In this document: positions 56,054 to 64,000 of the stretch, piece by piece
Layout: each line of letters begins with the position of its first letter
How positions within the stretch are numbered: position 1 is the first letter of the stretch
Source of the DNA: Candidatus Hydrogenedentota bacterium
GTDB taxonomy: Bacteria; Hydrogenedentota; Hydrogenedentia; Hydrogenedentales; JAEUWI01
DNA: 64,000 nucleotides
Direction of reading: 5' to 3'
Assembly: GCA_019637335.1 (NCBI GenBank)
Contig: JAHBVV010000006.1
Coordinates: 70,235-134,234 of the forward strand
Made by a program: the position numbers and the translations under genes
The notes under the pieces: model-generated
The model's database searches: none
Told to the model about the DNA's origin: nothing
Seen by the model: the letters and a program-made list of their open reading frames with translations, nothing else

Positions 56054-56689
56054 ATGAACACGGTAACCGACTACTTTCTCCGGCGCGGCGCCACCGTTTT
56101 TACGCAATCGGACGTCGCAACAGTGCTATCTGGATCCCCGAACCGTCGCCACGGCCTCGTCAAACGGGCGCTGGCGAAAGGAGAGATTCTCGGCATTCGG
56201 CGGGGGCTCTACTGCCTTCCTCGACCCTATCAGAAGCGGCCACTGCGTATCCATACCCTCGCACAACAGATTTACGGCCCGAGCTATGTCAGTTTCGAGT
56301 CCGCCCTGAGCTATCACGGTTGGATTCCCGAGGCGGTTTACACATGCACCTGTACCTGTCTTGGAAAAGCTAAGCTGTTTGAGACGCCTCTGGGACGCTT
56401 CGATTACAAACGGGTGCCCCAGAAAGTCCTCTATGTGGGCGTCGACCGGGATGTAGACGCGAATGGCAACGCCGCGTTTATCGCGTCACCTGCCAAAGCC
56501 CTCGCGGACTACATTTATCTTCATGATCCACCGTGGGAGACCATCGAGGGCGCCTCCGGCAGCCTGCGCATCGAAGTGGACGAATTGCTCGGGGCATCAC
56601 CCGAAGACCTGGCGGAACTTGAAAAAAACTACACGAACAAGCGAGTCCGGGCTTTCCTCCAAGCCTGGCGACGGGAACTGCAAGCATGA
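56054..56689 (+). CDS. AbiEi-like type IV antitoxin (winged-helix regulator)
   Basis: A 211-residue protein. The N-terminal winged helix is VTDYFLRRGATVFTQSDVATVL followed by RRHGLVKRALAKGEILGIRRGLYCLP, the latter being the family wing signature. The C-terminal AbiEi domain reads YVSFESALSYHGWIPE and FIASPAKALADYIYL. In the family it represses the operon and counteracts the nucleotidyltransferase toxin. ATG 56054 lacks a clear ribosome site. The ATGA overlap with the next gene means coupled translation. Confidence 0.85.
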   Translation: MNTVTDYFLRRGATVFTQSDVATVLSGSPNRRHGLVKRALAKGEILGIRRGLYCLPRPYQKRPLRIHTLAQQIYGPSYVSFESALSYHGWIPEAVYTCTCTCLGKAKLFETPLGRFDYKRVPQKVLYVGVDRDVDANGNAAFIASPAKALADYIYLHDPPWETIEGASGSLRIEVDELLGASPEDLAELEKNYTNKRVRAFLQAWRRELQA

Positions 56690-57549
56690 GCGTACAGGCC
56701 ATTCAACAGCGACTCAACGCGCGCGAATACCGATCGGAAGACGAAGAGGATCAGGCGCTGCGGGAGATTACGCAAGAAGTCATTCTCGCGGCGCTGGGCC
56801 GCGGGGACTTCTTCACCAACGCGCTCTTCCAGGGCGGGACCTGTCTCCGCATCTTTCACGGCCTGAACCGGTTCTCCGAGGATCTGGACTTCATCCTTCG
56901 CGATCCCGATCCCACATTCCGATGGGGCGATCACCTGGCCCGCGTCGAACAGGAACTGCGCGCCTACGGATACCGGTTCGAAATTGTAGACCGCACCAAA
57001 GCCGATGCGGCCGTCAAAAAAGCCTTCCTCAAGGATGACTCGCTCGGCAAGGTTCTGGAACTTCAATTCGCGTTCCGAAAGGGTCCCCTCGCGAAGATTC
57101 GAATCAAGCTGGAAATTGACACCAACCCGCCCGCGGCCAGTGGCGTGGCGCTCGAGTACATGGACTTTCCATTCCTCTCCGCCGTCTCCATCCAGGACAT
57201 GCCGACCCTCTTTGCCGGGAAGCTGCACGCACTGCTGTGCCGCGAGTATATCAAAGGCCGTGACTGGTTCGACTTCCTCTGGTATACGGGCCGCGGAACG
57301 CCGGTCAACTACGCGTTCCTCTCCGCCGCGCTGGAACAAGTGGGTCCCTGGACGTCCAAAGGCGAAACGGTCAACATCGATTGGCTCGCAAAGGAACTCG
57401 GCGGAGCCATTGACCAGCTCGACCTCGGGCAGGCGGCGAAAGATGTCGAGCGCTTCCTGCCAGCCAGCGAACTGCCCTCCCTCAACCTGTGGAGCCGCGA
57501 CCTCTTCTTGCGCCAACTCGACAAATGGCGCGCCGCCCAGCCAGATTAA
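56686..57549 (+). CDS. AbiEii-like nucleotidyltransferase toxin
   Basis: A 287-residue DNA-polymerase-beta-like nucleotidyltransferase. The catalytic motif is FQGGTCLRIFHGLNRFSEDLDF, combining GG(T/S) and the DxD metal site. Helix IQDMPTLFAGKLHALLCR and KGRDWFDFLWY are further family blocks. Toxins of this type add nucleotides to tRNA and block growth. It overlaps the antitoxin gene by 4 bases. The pair also acts as abortive phage defence in other bacteria; which applies here is unknown. Confidence 0.87.
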   Translation: MSVQAIQQRLNAREYRSEDEEDQALREITQEVILAALGRGDFFTNALFQGGTCLRIFHGLNRFSEDLDFILRDPDPTFRWGDHLARVEQELRAYGYRFEIVDRTKADAAVKKAFLKDDSLGKVLELQFAFRKGPLAKIRIKLEIDTNPPAASGVALEYMDFPFLSAVSIQDMPTLFAGKLHALLCREYIKGRDWFDFLWYTGRGTPVNYAFLSAALEQVGPWTSKGETVNIDWLAKELGGAIDQLDLGQAAKDVERFLPASELPSLNLWSRDLFLRQLDKWRAAQPD

Positions 57550-57583
57550 GATCCGGCCGTTAGCATATCTTTAGACAGCGCCC

Positions 57584-58960
57584 TCAAGGCTGCGGCGTCT
57601 CAATCCACTTCCGATTAAACCGGTAGTGCAGCCGGCTGGAGATCAGGTGGATCACGCCATCCGGGGTCTGCGTCGCCGCCAGGTAGCCCCGCGGCTCCGC
57701 GTGGTGGTCATCCATCGTGAAGGTCCCCGTCCACGCGCCTCCTTCCAAGGCCTGCGCGGGGCCGCCCGGCGTCACCAGCTTCCGGACCGGCCACGTCTCC
57801 CCGTCATCGTAGGAAAGGGCCGCGTACATGCCATAGCCCATCGCCGTCTCCCCGCGCGCGTTCGTAAACTCCAGGCCCGTACGCTCCTGGTCCAGCCGCC
57901 CGAAATCCGTGAAGGACACCAGCAGCAGCGGGCCCTCGCTCAAACGGTACAGCACAAGACGTTGCCCGCTCCAGATCGGCGGGAAAGGGCTCGCGGAATA
58001 GGTCCACGTCTCGCCCGAATCGCTCGATATGCTCCTGGCCAGGCGCCCCTCAATCGCGTCGCCCCGCCCGAAGGCGATCCACCGCCCGTCGGACAGCTCC
58101 GCCACGCCACCGTGGATCCCCGCGATCGTGCCCCGGCCCGTCGCGCCCGCCGCAAACACCGGCGCCGGCTGCCCCTCGCCCGGATCCCGCCACGTCGCCC
58201 CCCCATCCCGGCTGATGTGCAGCGCCGTGCCCCCTTCACTCGTGGGCGACGCGTCGCACGGCTGCACCAGCAGCCCGTCCGGCGTCTTGATCGTACCCGC
58301 AATAACCTGGTGCCGCCCCTTCACCCGCGGCCCGATCGCCCGCGGAGCCGACCACGTGACGCCGTTGTCCCGGCTCGTACGCAGGAGCAGCGCGAGATTA
58401 TCCCAGCCCGTGCCGCTGTCCGGGCCCATCCCGTTGAAATGATAAACCGTCCCGTCGCTGTCATGGAAGATCGCCGAGCCGTGCATGTTACGCCGCGGCG
58501 CCTTGAAGAATTCGCTCGACGGATCCCAGTTCTCCGCGCCCGCGCGCAACCGGCTCGCGATCACCGTCAGCTCCGCGCCCGCCTCCTTCATCGTCGTATA
58601 CCAGATCGCCAGCAGATCCCCGTTCTCCAGCCACGTAATCGCCGGCTGGTGGTTGTGCTCGTAAAACGGCTCCTCCGCGCCCGCCGCCGGCGGCAACACG
58701 AACACCGACGGCCCCGCAAAAAAAGGCGCGTCGCGATCCGGCCCCCGGCCCCAGTCATGACGCGCCTGCGACACGCCCCGCGCCCAACCCGGCGGCGACG
58801 CCTCCGGAACCGGCGTCAACCCGGTGATCACCCCCGCCTCCTCCGCCACCTCAAAATGGCGATACACGAGCGCCTCCTCCGCCCCCCACGCGGACCCATG
58901 ACCCAACCCCGCGATCGCCACCAGTACGCAACCCGCTCCAACCATCCATTTCATCCACAC
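57584..58960 (-). CDS. Exported sialidase/neuraminidase-like BNR-repeat protein
   Basis: A 458-residue secreted six-bladed propeller of the exo-alpha-sialidase superfamily. A signal peptide (MKWMVGAGCVLVAIAGLGHG region) is followed by Asp-box repeats SRDNGVTW, SRDGGATW, SSDSGETW and SYDDGETW. NHQPAITWLENGDLLAIWY opens blade one. I chose GTG 58960, 7 bases after ggaggag; ATG 58954 and 58993 are alternatives. It likely binds or cleaves glycans, but the catalytic Tyr/Glu pair of true sialidases cannot be confirmed by eye. Confidence 0.85.
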   Translation of the reverse strand: MWMKWMVGAGCVLVAIAGLGHGSAWGAEEALVYRHFEVAEEAGVITGLTPVPEASPPGWARGVSQARHDWGRGPDRDAPFFAGPSVFVLPPAAGAEEPFYEHNHQPAITWLENGDLLAIWYTTMKEAGAELTVIASRLRAGAENWDPSSEFFKAPRRNMHGSAIFHDSDGTVYHFNGMGPDSGTGWDNLALLLRTSRDNGVTWSAPRAIGPRVKGRHQVIAGTIKTPDGLLVQPCDASPTSEGGTALHISRDGGATWRDPGEGQPAPVFAAGATGRGTIAGIHGGVAELSDGRWIAFGRGDAIEGRLARSISSDSGETWTYSASPFPPIWSGQRLVLYRLSEGPLLLVSFTDFGRLDQERTGLEFTNARGETAMGYGMYAALSYDDGETWPVRKLVTPGGPAQALEGGAWTGTFTMDDHHAEPRGYLAATQTPDGVIHLISSRLHYRFNRKWIETPQP

Positions 58961-59629
58961 GGTAACACTCCTCCCGGCCGCGCCAACCTTCAACAGCGGC
59001 GCGCCCGTACATCAGCCAAGACACAAGCGACAGCCTAATCCATCCCCCGCGCCCCACGCAACGCAAGAACGCCCCACGAAGAGGCCATGCATCCCGGCGA
59101 CTCAGCCACTCCCGCCCGAGAAACGTAACGCCAGACACCCCGATCCACCAGCAAAGGCCAACGGGGACGTTCGGCATTCAGTCGGATTGCCGCCGTCTCG
59201 CGAACCTCCTCCGCGTCCCGGGCGCTATCAACAACCAGAGGACACCCGCTGATTACGCCCATCAACCGGAACGCCCCAAGGGGACTGGAGCCCGCGACAA
59301 AAACCACCCAAGCCGCGAAAGCGCCCAAAACCACCCCAAAATCGCGGGGGACTGAACCAAGGGGACTGGAGCCCGCGACAAACACCACCCCAGCCGCGAA
59401 AGCGCCCAACACCACCCCTAAATCGCGGGGGCCTGTACCCGCCGAAAGGCTCTGGGGGTACAGCCACCGGCTGGATTGGCGTCATTGGACATTACGTTGG
59501 CCCACTTGCCAGCCAGAGGCAGTCCCCAAGGGGACTGGAGCCCGCGACAAAATCCACCCACGCCCCGAAAGCGCCCAATACCACCCCCAATTCGCGGGGG
59601 ACTGTACCCGCAGAAGACCGTCACCCCCC
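58961..59629. repeat. Hairpin-repeat cluster
   Basis: Bases 58961-59275 hold nothing I recognise. From 59276: two alpha modules (59279-59350, 59358-59430), then a gtacccgccgaaaggctctgggggtacagcc junction and a beta module (ctggattggcgtcattgg..., about 59465-59520), then another alpha module (59529-59612) ending ctgtacccgcagaag. Confidence 0.85.
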
Positions 59630-60820
59630 TCATCCCCCCGCATCCGTGGTCACGGTGTGGATTACATCGCCACCATCAAACTCCGTTCCGGCAAAAACGA
59701 CTTGGCCAGCGCTGTTCACGCGCATGGAATACGCTTGCGCATCAATATCGCCCAAGCGCCCGGACCACTGAAGCTCACCCCTTTCGCTGAACCGAACTCC
59801 GTAGAACCGGTCACAGATGGTTCTGATGTCTATGAATCCCAGTGAATACGCATACCCACCCGCCACAAGGTCTCCGTCCGGCAACTCAACCAGACCATAC
59901 CCGTAGGCATACGGCGCACCCGGACCAAACGCGTCCCACTGAAACGCCCCCGCCGAATCCAGCTTGAACACGTACGGCCGGTACCCACCAATACTCTCGT
60001 CCAGATCAATGCCCACCACCGCGTAGCCGTCGTCCCACGTTTCAATCATTTCCTGAGCCGCCGCCTTCGTGGAACGTTGCGCTGGCGTGTCCGCATCGTT
60101 GAATTCCCATTCGGAAGCACCTTCCGGATCGGTCTTGACGACACTGCGATATCCATTCCCCGACTGGCCGCAGAACGCGTAGCCGCCGTCCCGCGTCGCA
60201 ATGCAACTCAGCGTGATGGATTGATCCAATGTCCGTCGCCAAAGCTCGTTGCCATCCGCGTCAAACTTCGCCAAGAGCGCGTTGCGACTTTCCGTGCCCG
60301 CCACCGTGAAAGAAGCGTCCGGATTCACGCAAAGCGACCACACAGAGACTTTTCGCGCCCCCCGAAGCACCTTGGACCATACTTCCTGCCCATCGCCATC
60401 GACTTTGGCCAGGATCATATCGGTGTGGCCCAATAGATACCCGGGAAAAATGACCGATGCCCCGGTAACCCCCGCCATGTAGTACCCGCCGTCGCCGCTG
60501 GGAGCAATGCTCGTCCATTCGTCCTCATCGCCCCAATCCCAGGACCTCGTCCACTGAATCTGACCAGAAGCGCTCGCCTTCACCACAAATGCATCAAGCA
60601 CATAGTCCGAGTCGACCAGTGGCGTAGCATCCGCGGACCCCGCCATAACGGCGCCGTCATCATCGGCAACCGCGAAATCCCATACGCGCGTATACTTGCC
60701 AACCACCACGCGAGACGCCATGGCGGCGGGCTCCGATTCCGGGCAAACCGGAGTACAGCCCACGACCATCAGAAAGCACAGGGATGCGGCCCACACGATC
60801 ACATTCTTCTTGAGAATCAC
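59630..60820 (-). CDS. Propeller-type lipoprotein A
   Basis: A 396-residue lipoprotein. The signal ends with FLMVVGC. The mature part is built of seven or so repeats around a DGGYxxAGxT motif (DGGYYMAGVTG, DGGYAFCGQSG, DDGYAVVGIDL, DGDLVAGGYAY), with a TxGxxxWxR strand in between, as in beta-propeller surface proteins. No catalytic motif. GTG 60820 is 8 bases after tggagg. It is a paralogue of the next lipoprotein (similar endings and repeats), and a repeat cluster lies between them. Confidence 0.8.
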   Translation of the reverse strand: MILKKNVIVWAASLCFLMVVGCTPVCPESEPAAMASRVVVGKYTRVWDFAVADDDGAVMAGSADATPLVDSDYVLDAFVVKASASGQIQWTRSWDWGDEDEWTSIAPSGDGGYYMAGVTGASVIFPGYLLGHTDMILAKVDGDGQEVWSKVLRGARKVSVWSLCVNPDASFTVAGTESRNALLAKFDADGNELWRRTLDQSITLSCIATRDGGYAFCGQSGNGYRSVVKTDPEGASEWEFNDADTPAQRSTKAAAQEMIETWDDGYAVVGIDLDESIGGYRPYVFKLDSAGAFQWDAFGPGAPYAYGYGLVELPDGDLVAGGYAYSLGFIDIRTICDRFYGVRFSERGELQWSGRLGDIDAQAYSMRVNSAGQVVFAGTEFDGGDVIHTVTTDAGG

Positions 60821-61242
60821 AAATAGCGCCTCCAGGGTCCTATCCCCATATCCCCATATCCCGGAATCCAATATAGGCGTTTGCAGGCTGTCCCCGGACT
60901 GCAACGCAATCCGAACCACCCCAGGGACTGCGGCGCCACACCACCCCAAGTACCACCAACCCGCACAACACCAAAAGCCAGCCCAACCAACCCACAACAC
61001 CAACAACCGGCGCGGCTGTCCCGTCGCCGCCCCCAAGGGGACTGGTGCCCGCGACAAAAACCACCCACGCCGCGAAAGCGCCCCAAACCACCCCCAAATC
61101 GCGGGGGACTGTACCCGCCGAAAGGCTCTGGGGGTACAGCCACTGGCTGGATTGGCGCCATTGGACAATACGTTAGGCCGCTTGCCAGCCAGAGGCAGTC
61201 CCCAAGGGGCCTGTACCCGCCGAGGACCCAGGCCCCCAACGG
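60821..61242. repeat. Hairpin-repeat cluster between two lipoprotein paralogues
   Basis: A ggggactgcggcgcc...ggcgcggctgtcccgtcg module (about 60903-61025), an alpha module (61036-61118), a ctgtacccgccgaaaggctctgggggtacag junction, and a beta module (about 61138-61205). It closes with ggggcctgtacccgccgag. Confidence 0.85.
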
Positions 61243-62487
61243 CTACCTGTTCACATTAACCGTGACGAGTGAGAACGCATAGACCAGGCCATTGGCGCCC
61301 GGTCCAGCGAGTACCACCTCGCCAGAATTGCCCTCGACGAGCGCAAACGCGTGCTCGGCGGTCTCGCTTACCCGCTCGTCCCAGCGTATGCCCCCGTTTT
61401 CCCCGATACAGACCACATACATCCGGTTGCATGCCGGAATACCCAGGAAATTGTACGCGAAACTGTCACCCGCCGCCACCAGGCTTCCGTCAGCCAACTC
61501 AATAATGTCGTAACCCCTCGCATGCGGCGCGCCTGGCGCCCTCTCGGCCCACAGGAAGTTACCCGAACGGTCCAGCTTCACGACAAACAAATCCTCGAAA
61601 GTGCGCCCAGCGACCGCAAAGCCACCATCGCGCGTTTGTACGATGCCCTCCCCGTAACGGAACGCTCCAAACGCGATATGATTCCCCGCGCGGAAGTCCC
61701 ACAACGTGTTTCCGCTCGCGTCCAACACGGCGACATAGACGTCATCCGCGTATGCGGCATCCGAAGGCGTGTCTGTGTAGCCGGCAATGGCGTAGCCTCC
61801 ATCGTCCGTTGGAATTATGTCCTGTACGCCAAGATTAAATCCCGCACTCAACCGCCTGCGCCAGGTTTCGCCGCCGTCGGCGTCAAATTTTATGACCAGA
61901 ACATCATCATACGCGGCATCTTGCCTTGTCGTTCCCGCCACAACGAAACTGTTATCCGGGTTTACGCAAATAGCCCGCCCAACAGCAAACCGCTCGCCAT
62001 CCAACAGCCGCTCCCAGACAGCTTCCCCGTTGGAATCTATTTTGCCCACCGAGATATCCGTAGGCTCGAACGACTTCGGGTCCGTAACCAGTGCCCCAAT
62101 AGTACCCGCATATACATAGCCGCCGTCTATAGTCGGCTGAATACTACTTGCCTGGCCCGTGGCGCTTCCCGCAATCTTTGTCGTCCATTCGACTGTACCG
62201 TTTTTGTCCGTCTTGACAAAAAAGCTATCGAGACTCCGCAGGTACGATTCGTATGCCGCATCATCAAACAGCGGCCGCGCTTGCCCGGCAGTGTATCCCG
62301 CCAGAATGTAGCCCCCGTCCGCGGCAACCTCCATATCATTGGGCCAGGCATCAAATTCCGCGGGGACACGCACTTCCGAAAGCGCCGGAACGGAATCCTC
62401 GCAGGGCGCCCCCACCAGGGGATCACAAGCGCTGGCTATGATCGGGAGAAACGCGCAAAGAATACGAGTATGGCTCAAGCCCTTCAT
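61243..62487 (-). CDS. Propeller-type lipoprotein B
   Basis: A 414-residue lipoprotein, paralogue of the preceding one. The signal ends LPIIASAC. Repeats: DGGYILAGYT, DGGYVYAGT, DNSFVVAGTTR, DGGYAIAGYTD, DGGFAVAGRTF and DGSLVAAGDS, each followed by strands with W. The shared segment AFGPGAPYAYGYGLVELPDG (A) / RAPGAPHARGYDIIELADG (B) shows common descent. ATG 62487 follows aggtgac. Probably a surface-exposed binding protein; the ligand is unknown. It lies just beyond an orphan Rhs tip on the same strand. Confidence 0.8.
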   Translation of the reverse strand: MKGLSHTRILCAFLPIIASACDPLVGAPCEDSVPALSEVRVPAEFDAWPNDMEVAADGGYILAGYTAGQARPLFDDAAYESYLRSLDSFFVKTDKNGTVEWTTKIAGSATGQASSIQPTIDGGYVYAGTIGALVTDPKSFEPTDISVGKIDSNGEAVWERLLDGERFAVGRAICVNPDNSFVVAGTTRQDAAYDDVLVIKFDADGGETWRRRLSAGFNLGVQDIIPTDDGGYAIAGYTDTPSDAAYADDVYVAVLDASGNTLWDFRAGNHIAFGAFRYGEGIVQTRDGGFAVAGRTFEDLFVVKLDRSGNFLWAERAPGAPHARGYDIIELADGSLVAAGDSFAYNFLGIPACNRMYVVCIGENGGIRWDERVSETAEHAFALVEGNSGEVVLAGPGANGLVYAFSLVTVNVNR

Positions 62488-62491
62488 TTCG

Positions 62492-63296
62492 TCACCTGGA
62501 AATCCTATCAATGATACCAGCAATACACGAAATGGCGTATGCTACCTGTCCGATAGAGCTTCTTAAAACACCATGCATTATTTCTACAACACCAAAACAT
62601 GCATATCGGTTCCAGTCCCACCAATAATAGTTCTTGCATTGTTCCATCTGACAACCACGCATAATACGGTCACAATTCAAATGACCGCCGCAGCGGTAAT
62701 AGCACAGATCGTGGCCAAAACAGCATCCTCGAAAATTTGCTCGAGATCCCCAGCCTTGCCATATGAAATCGTAGGTTCCAGGAATGCCACAGGTGTCCCC
62801 AGAAGCCAATCCCAAAGCATCAGTGAGCCTCACCGGGGACGCCGCCACGTACAGATACACATTCGGCCCGTCGACCATCTCCATGGGGTCGCGCGTCACC
62901 CAGCGCAACTGCGCGGCGCTGTAATACCGGTAGGGGAAGTAGTGCAACCCCGACGCGCCGTCGTAGGGCTTGCCGGTGAAGGCCTGGGGCATCGCGGGGC
63001 CGGACGCGGCGTAGGCCGCGCCATAGGGGCCGTATTCCGCCGACGCCACCGCCGCCCTGGACCCGTCGAACAGCCCGCGCACGGAACCGAGGTGGTCCAG
63101 CGCGTAATGGCGGTACCCCCCCGCGGCCGGATCCGTCCCGCCCACATCCGCCAGCGTCGCTTCTACCTGTTCCATCGTGTTCGCCCCGTTGATATACGTC
63201 CGCGCCAGATCACCCGAAGCCCCATCCGCATCATCCTCCTCGTTCACCTCTCCCGGCGTCCATAATAGCACCGTTTCCCCGCGCCGTAAAGCCCCA
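62492..63296 (-). pseudogene. Orphan Rhs core end with a phospholipase-A2-like toxin tip (5' truncated)
   Basis: About 268 residues, read from near 63296 downwards. The Rhs-associated core is complete: HYALDHLGSVRGLFD, YGPYGAAY, GKPYDGASGLHYFPYRYYSAAQLRWVTRDP and NVYLYVAASPVRLTDALGL, the usual border of a polymorphic toxin. The tip after that has FRGCCFGHDLCYYRCG and CDRIMRGC, the Cys-Cys-x-x-His-Asp-x-Cys pattern of secreted phospholipase A2 with further Cys for disulfides, then a hydrophobic tail. The long Rhs barrel upstream is missing: the open frame continues into hairpin-repeat DNA up to 63697, and there is no start signal. It is therefore a displaced tip or remnant. No immunity gene is evident. 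Confidence 0.75.
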
Positions 63297-63782
63297 TCCG
63301 CTCTGGGGCTCTTGGGGGTACAGCCACCGGCTGGATTGGCGCCATTGGACATTACCTTGGCCCACGTGCCAGCCAGAGGCAGTCCCCAAGGGGACTGGAG
63401 CCCGCGACAAGAACCACCCAACCCGCGAAAGCGCCCAAAACCACCCCCAAATCGCGGGGGACTGTACCCGCCGAAAGGTTCTGGGGGTACAGCCACTGGC
63501 TGGATTGGCGCCATTGGACAATACGTTGACCCACGTGCCAGCCAGAGGCAGTCCCCAAGGGGACTGGAGCCCGCGACAAAAACCACCCACGCCGCGAAAG
63601 CGCCCAAAACCACCGCAAAATCGCGGGGGACTGTACCCGCCGAAAAGCAGGATAGCCCGTCCCGGCTGTCCCGTATCCGCCCAAATCCCACCCACAACTT
63701 TTCTTGCTTTCACGCAATCCATGTTGTACCCTCATTTCGGGGGAAGCGCGGGCCGCGCCCCCCTCACATGAGGTAGTGTTTC
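63297..63782. repeat. Two tandem beta-alpha composite repeat units
   Basis: Units of about 178 bp: beta part (gggggtacagccaccggctgg... to gccagccagaggcagtcccc) then alpha part (aaggggactggagcccgcgac... to atcgcgggggactgtacccgcc). Copies are at about 63313-63476 and 63483-63645. Bases 63646-63782 hold a gctgtcccgt remnant and the leader of the next gene. Confidence 0.9.
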
Positions 63783-64000
63783 ATGCAGTGTTTTCGTTTC
63801 ATGGCCATGGCCAGCCTGTGGACCGCCGCCATCGCTCCGATCGCTCCCGCCGATCCCATCGACTTCGGTCGCGACGTCCGCCCCGTGCTCGCGGGCAAGT
63901 GTTTCCAGTGCCACGGCCCCGATGAGGCCGCGCGCCAGGCCGGCCTTCGGCTGGACACCTTCGAGGGCGCCACGATGGCCCTGAAATCCGGCGCCCCGGC
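63783..64000 (+). CDS. Planctomycete-type (PSD1-like) cytochrome c protein, N-terminal part
   Basis: Only the first 72 residues are in the window. A signal-like hydrophobic start ([20 protein letters not shown]) is followed by [22 protein letters not shown], a c-type haem motif CFQCH in the context typical of PSCyt1/DUF1549/DUF1553 proteins, then [10 protein letters not shown]. Full-length members are usually around 900-1100 residues. ATG 63783 has gaggt about 8 bases upstream. Such proteins are abundant in Planctomycetota and relatives and support the taxonomic guess. Their biochemical role is unclear. Confidence 0.85.
   Translation, partial: MQCFRFMAMASLWTAAIAPIAPADPIDFGRDVRPVLAGKCFQCHGPDEAARQAGLRLDTFEGATMALKSGAP

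Noticed and set aside
57626-59038. 470-residue Arg-rich plus-strand frame
   Set aside because: Antisense to the sialidase-like gene; composition typical of a shadow frame.
63297-63697. N-terminal extension of the Rhs tip frame
   Set aside because: It translates hairpin-repeat DNA, not Rhs repeats; kept out of the gene call.

Overview
The window is GC-rich, double-membrane bacterial chromosome. It carries lptD, Sec- and Tat-exported proteins, many lipoproteins, a sulfatase, a secreted Gfo/Idh/MocA oxidoreductase and the start of a Planctomycete-type (PSD1-like) cytochrome c protein. Intergenic spaces are crowded with dispersed repeats. This mix suggests the Planctomycetota/Verrucomicrobiota neighbourhood; Candidatus Hydrogenedentota is my best guess. 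That placement is inference from gene content, not from a phylogenetic marker. Several start sites have a TTGnnn-N17/18-TAtAcT-like promoter.

1-19.9 kb is a lipid/hydrocarbon island: the 3' end of a PfaA-like PUFA synthase subunit, a 2296-residue KS-CLF-AT-DH-DH PfaC-type megasynthase, and a complete oleA-oleB-oleC-oleD set for head-to-head long-chain olefin synthesis. A two-gene membrane/Rieske-ferric-reductase unit and a stand-alone PlsC acyltransferase follow. The ole set is split by an IS256-family element (between oleA and oleB) and by a hicAB toxin-antitoxin pair (between oleB and oleC). A short element with terminal inverted repeats and a perfect 10-bp target duplication sits just upstream of the plsC promoter. 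This pfa-ole linkage is the strongest candidate for an under-described system here.

20-31 kb is mostly housekeeping: a TlpA-like thioredoxin, an ECF sigma factor with an anti-sigma/VWA fusion, gluQ with a small L7/L12-like membrane protein, an NCS2-like permease, then infC-rpmI-rplT-hisA. infC appears to start at ATA and has an attenuator-like hairpin upstream.

31-53 kb holds a ChaN-like lipoprotein, a purple-acid-phosphatase-like protein, a Tat-exported oxidoreductase, a PfkB kinase, a small secreted acidic protein, an LptD with an N-terminal beta-propeller, an M20 amidohydrolase, three minus-strand envelope genes, a membrane protein with a CHAT-like His/Cys pair, a class II aldolase, ilvE, a CBS protein, a DegT aminotransferase and pilT.

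53-64 kb is accessory: a sulfatase, a DUF2200 protein, an AbiE-type toxin-antitoxin pair with a perfect operator-like inverted repeat, a sialidase-like protein, two paralogous propeller lipoproteins, an orphan Rhs tip with a phospholipase-A2-like end, and the start of a cytochrome c protein. The gaps are filled by a modular hairpin repeat family that recurs across the window and in places directly abuts or forms gene ends. I saw no rRNA, tRNA or CRISPR array.
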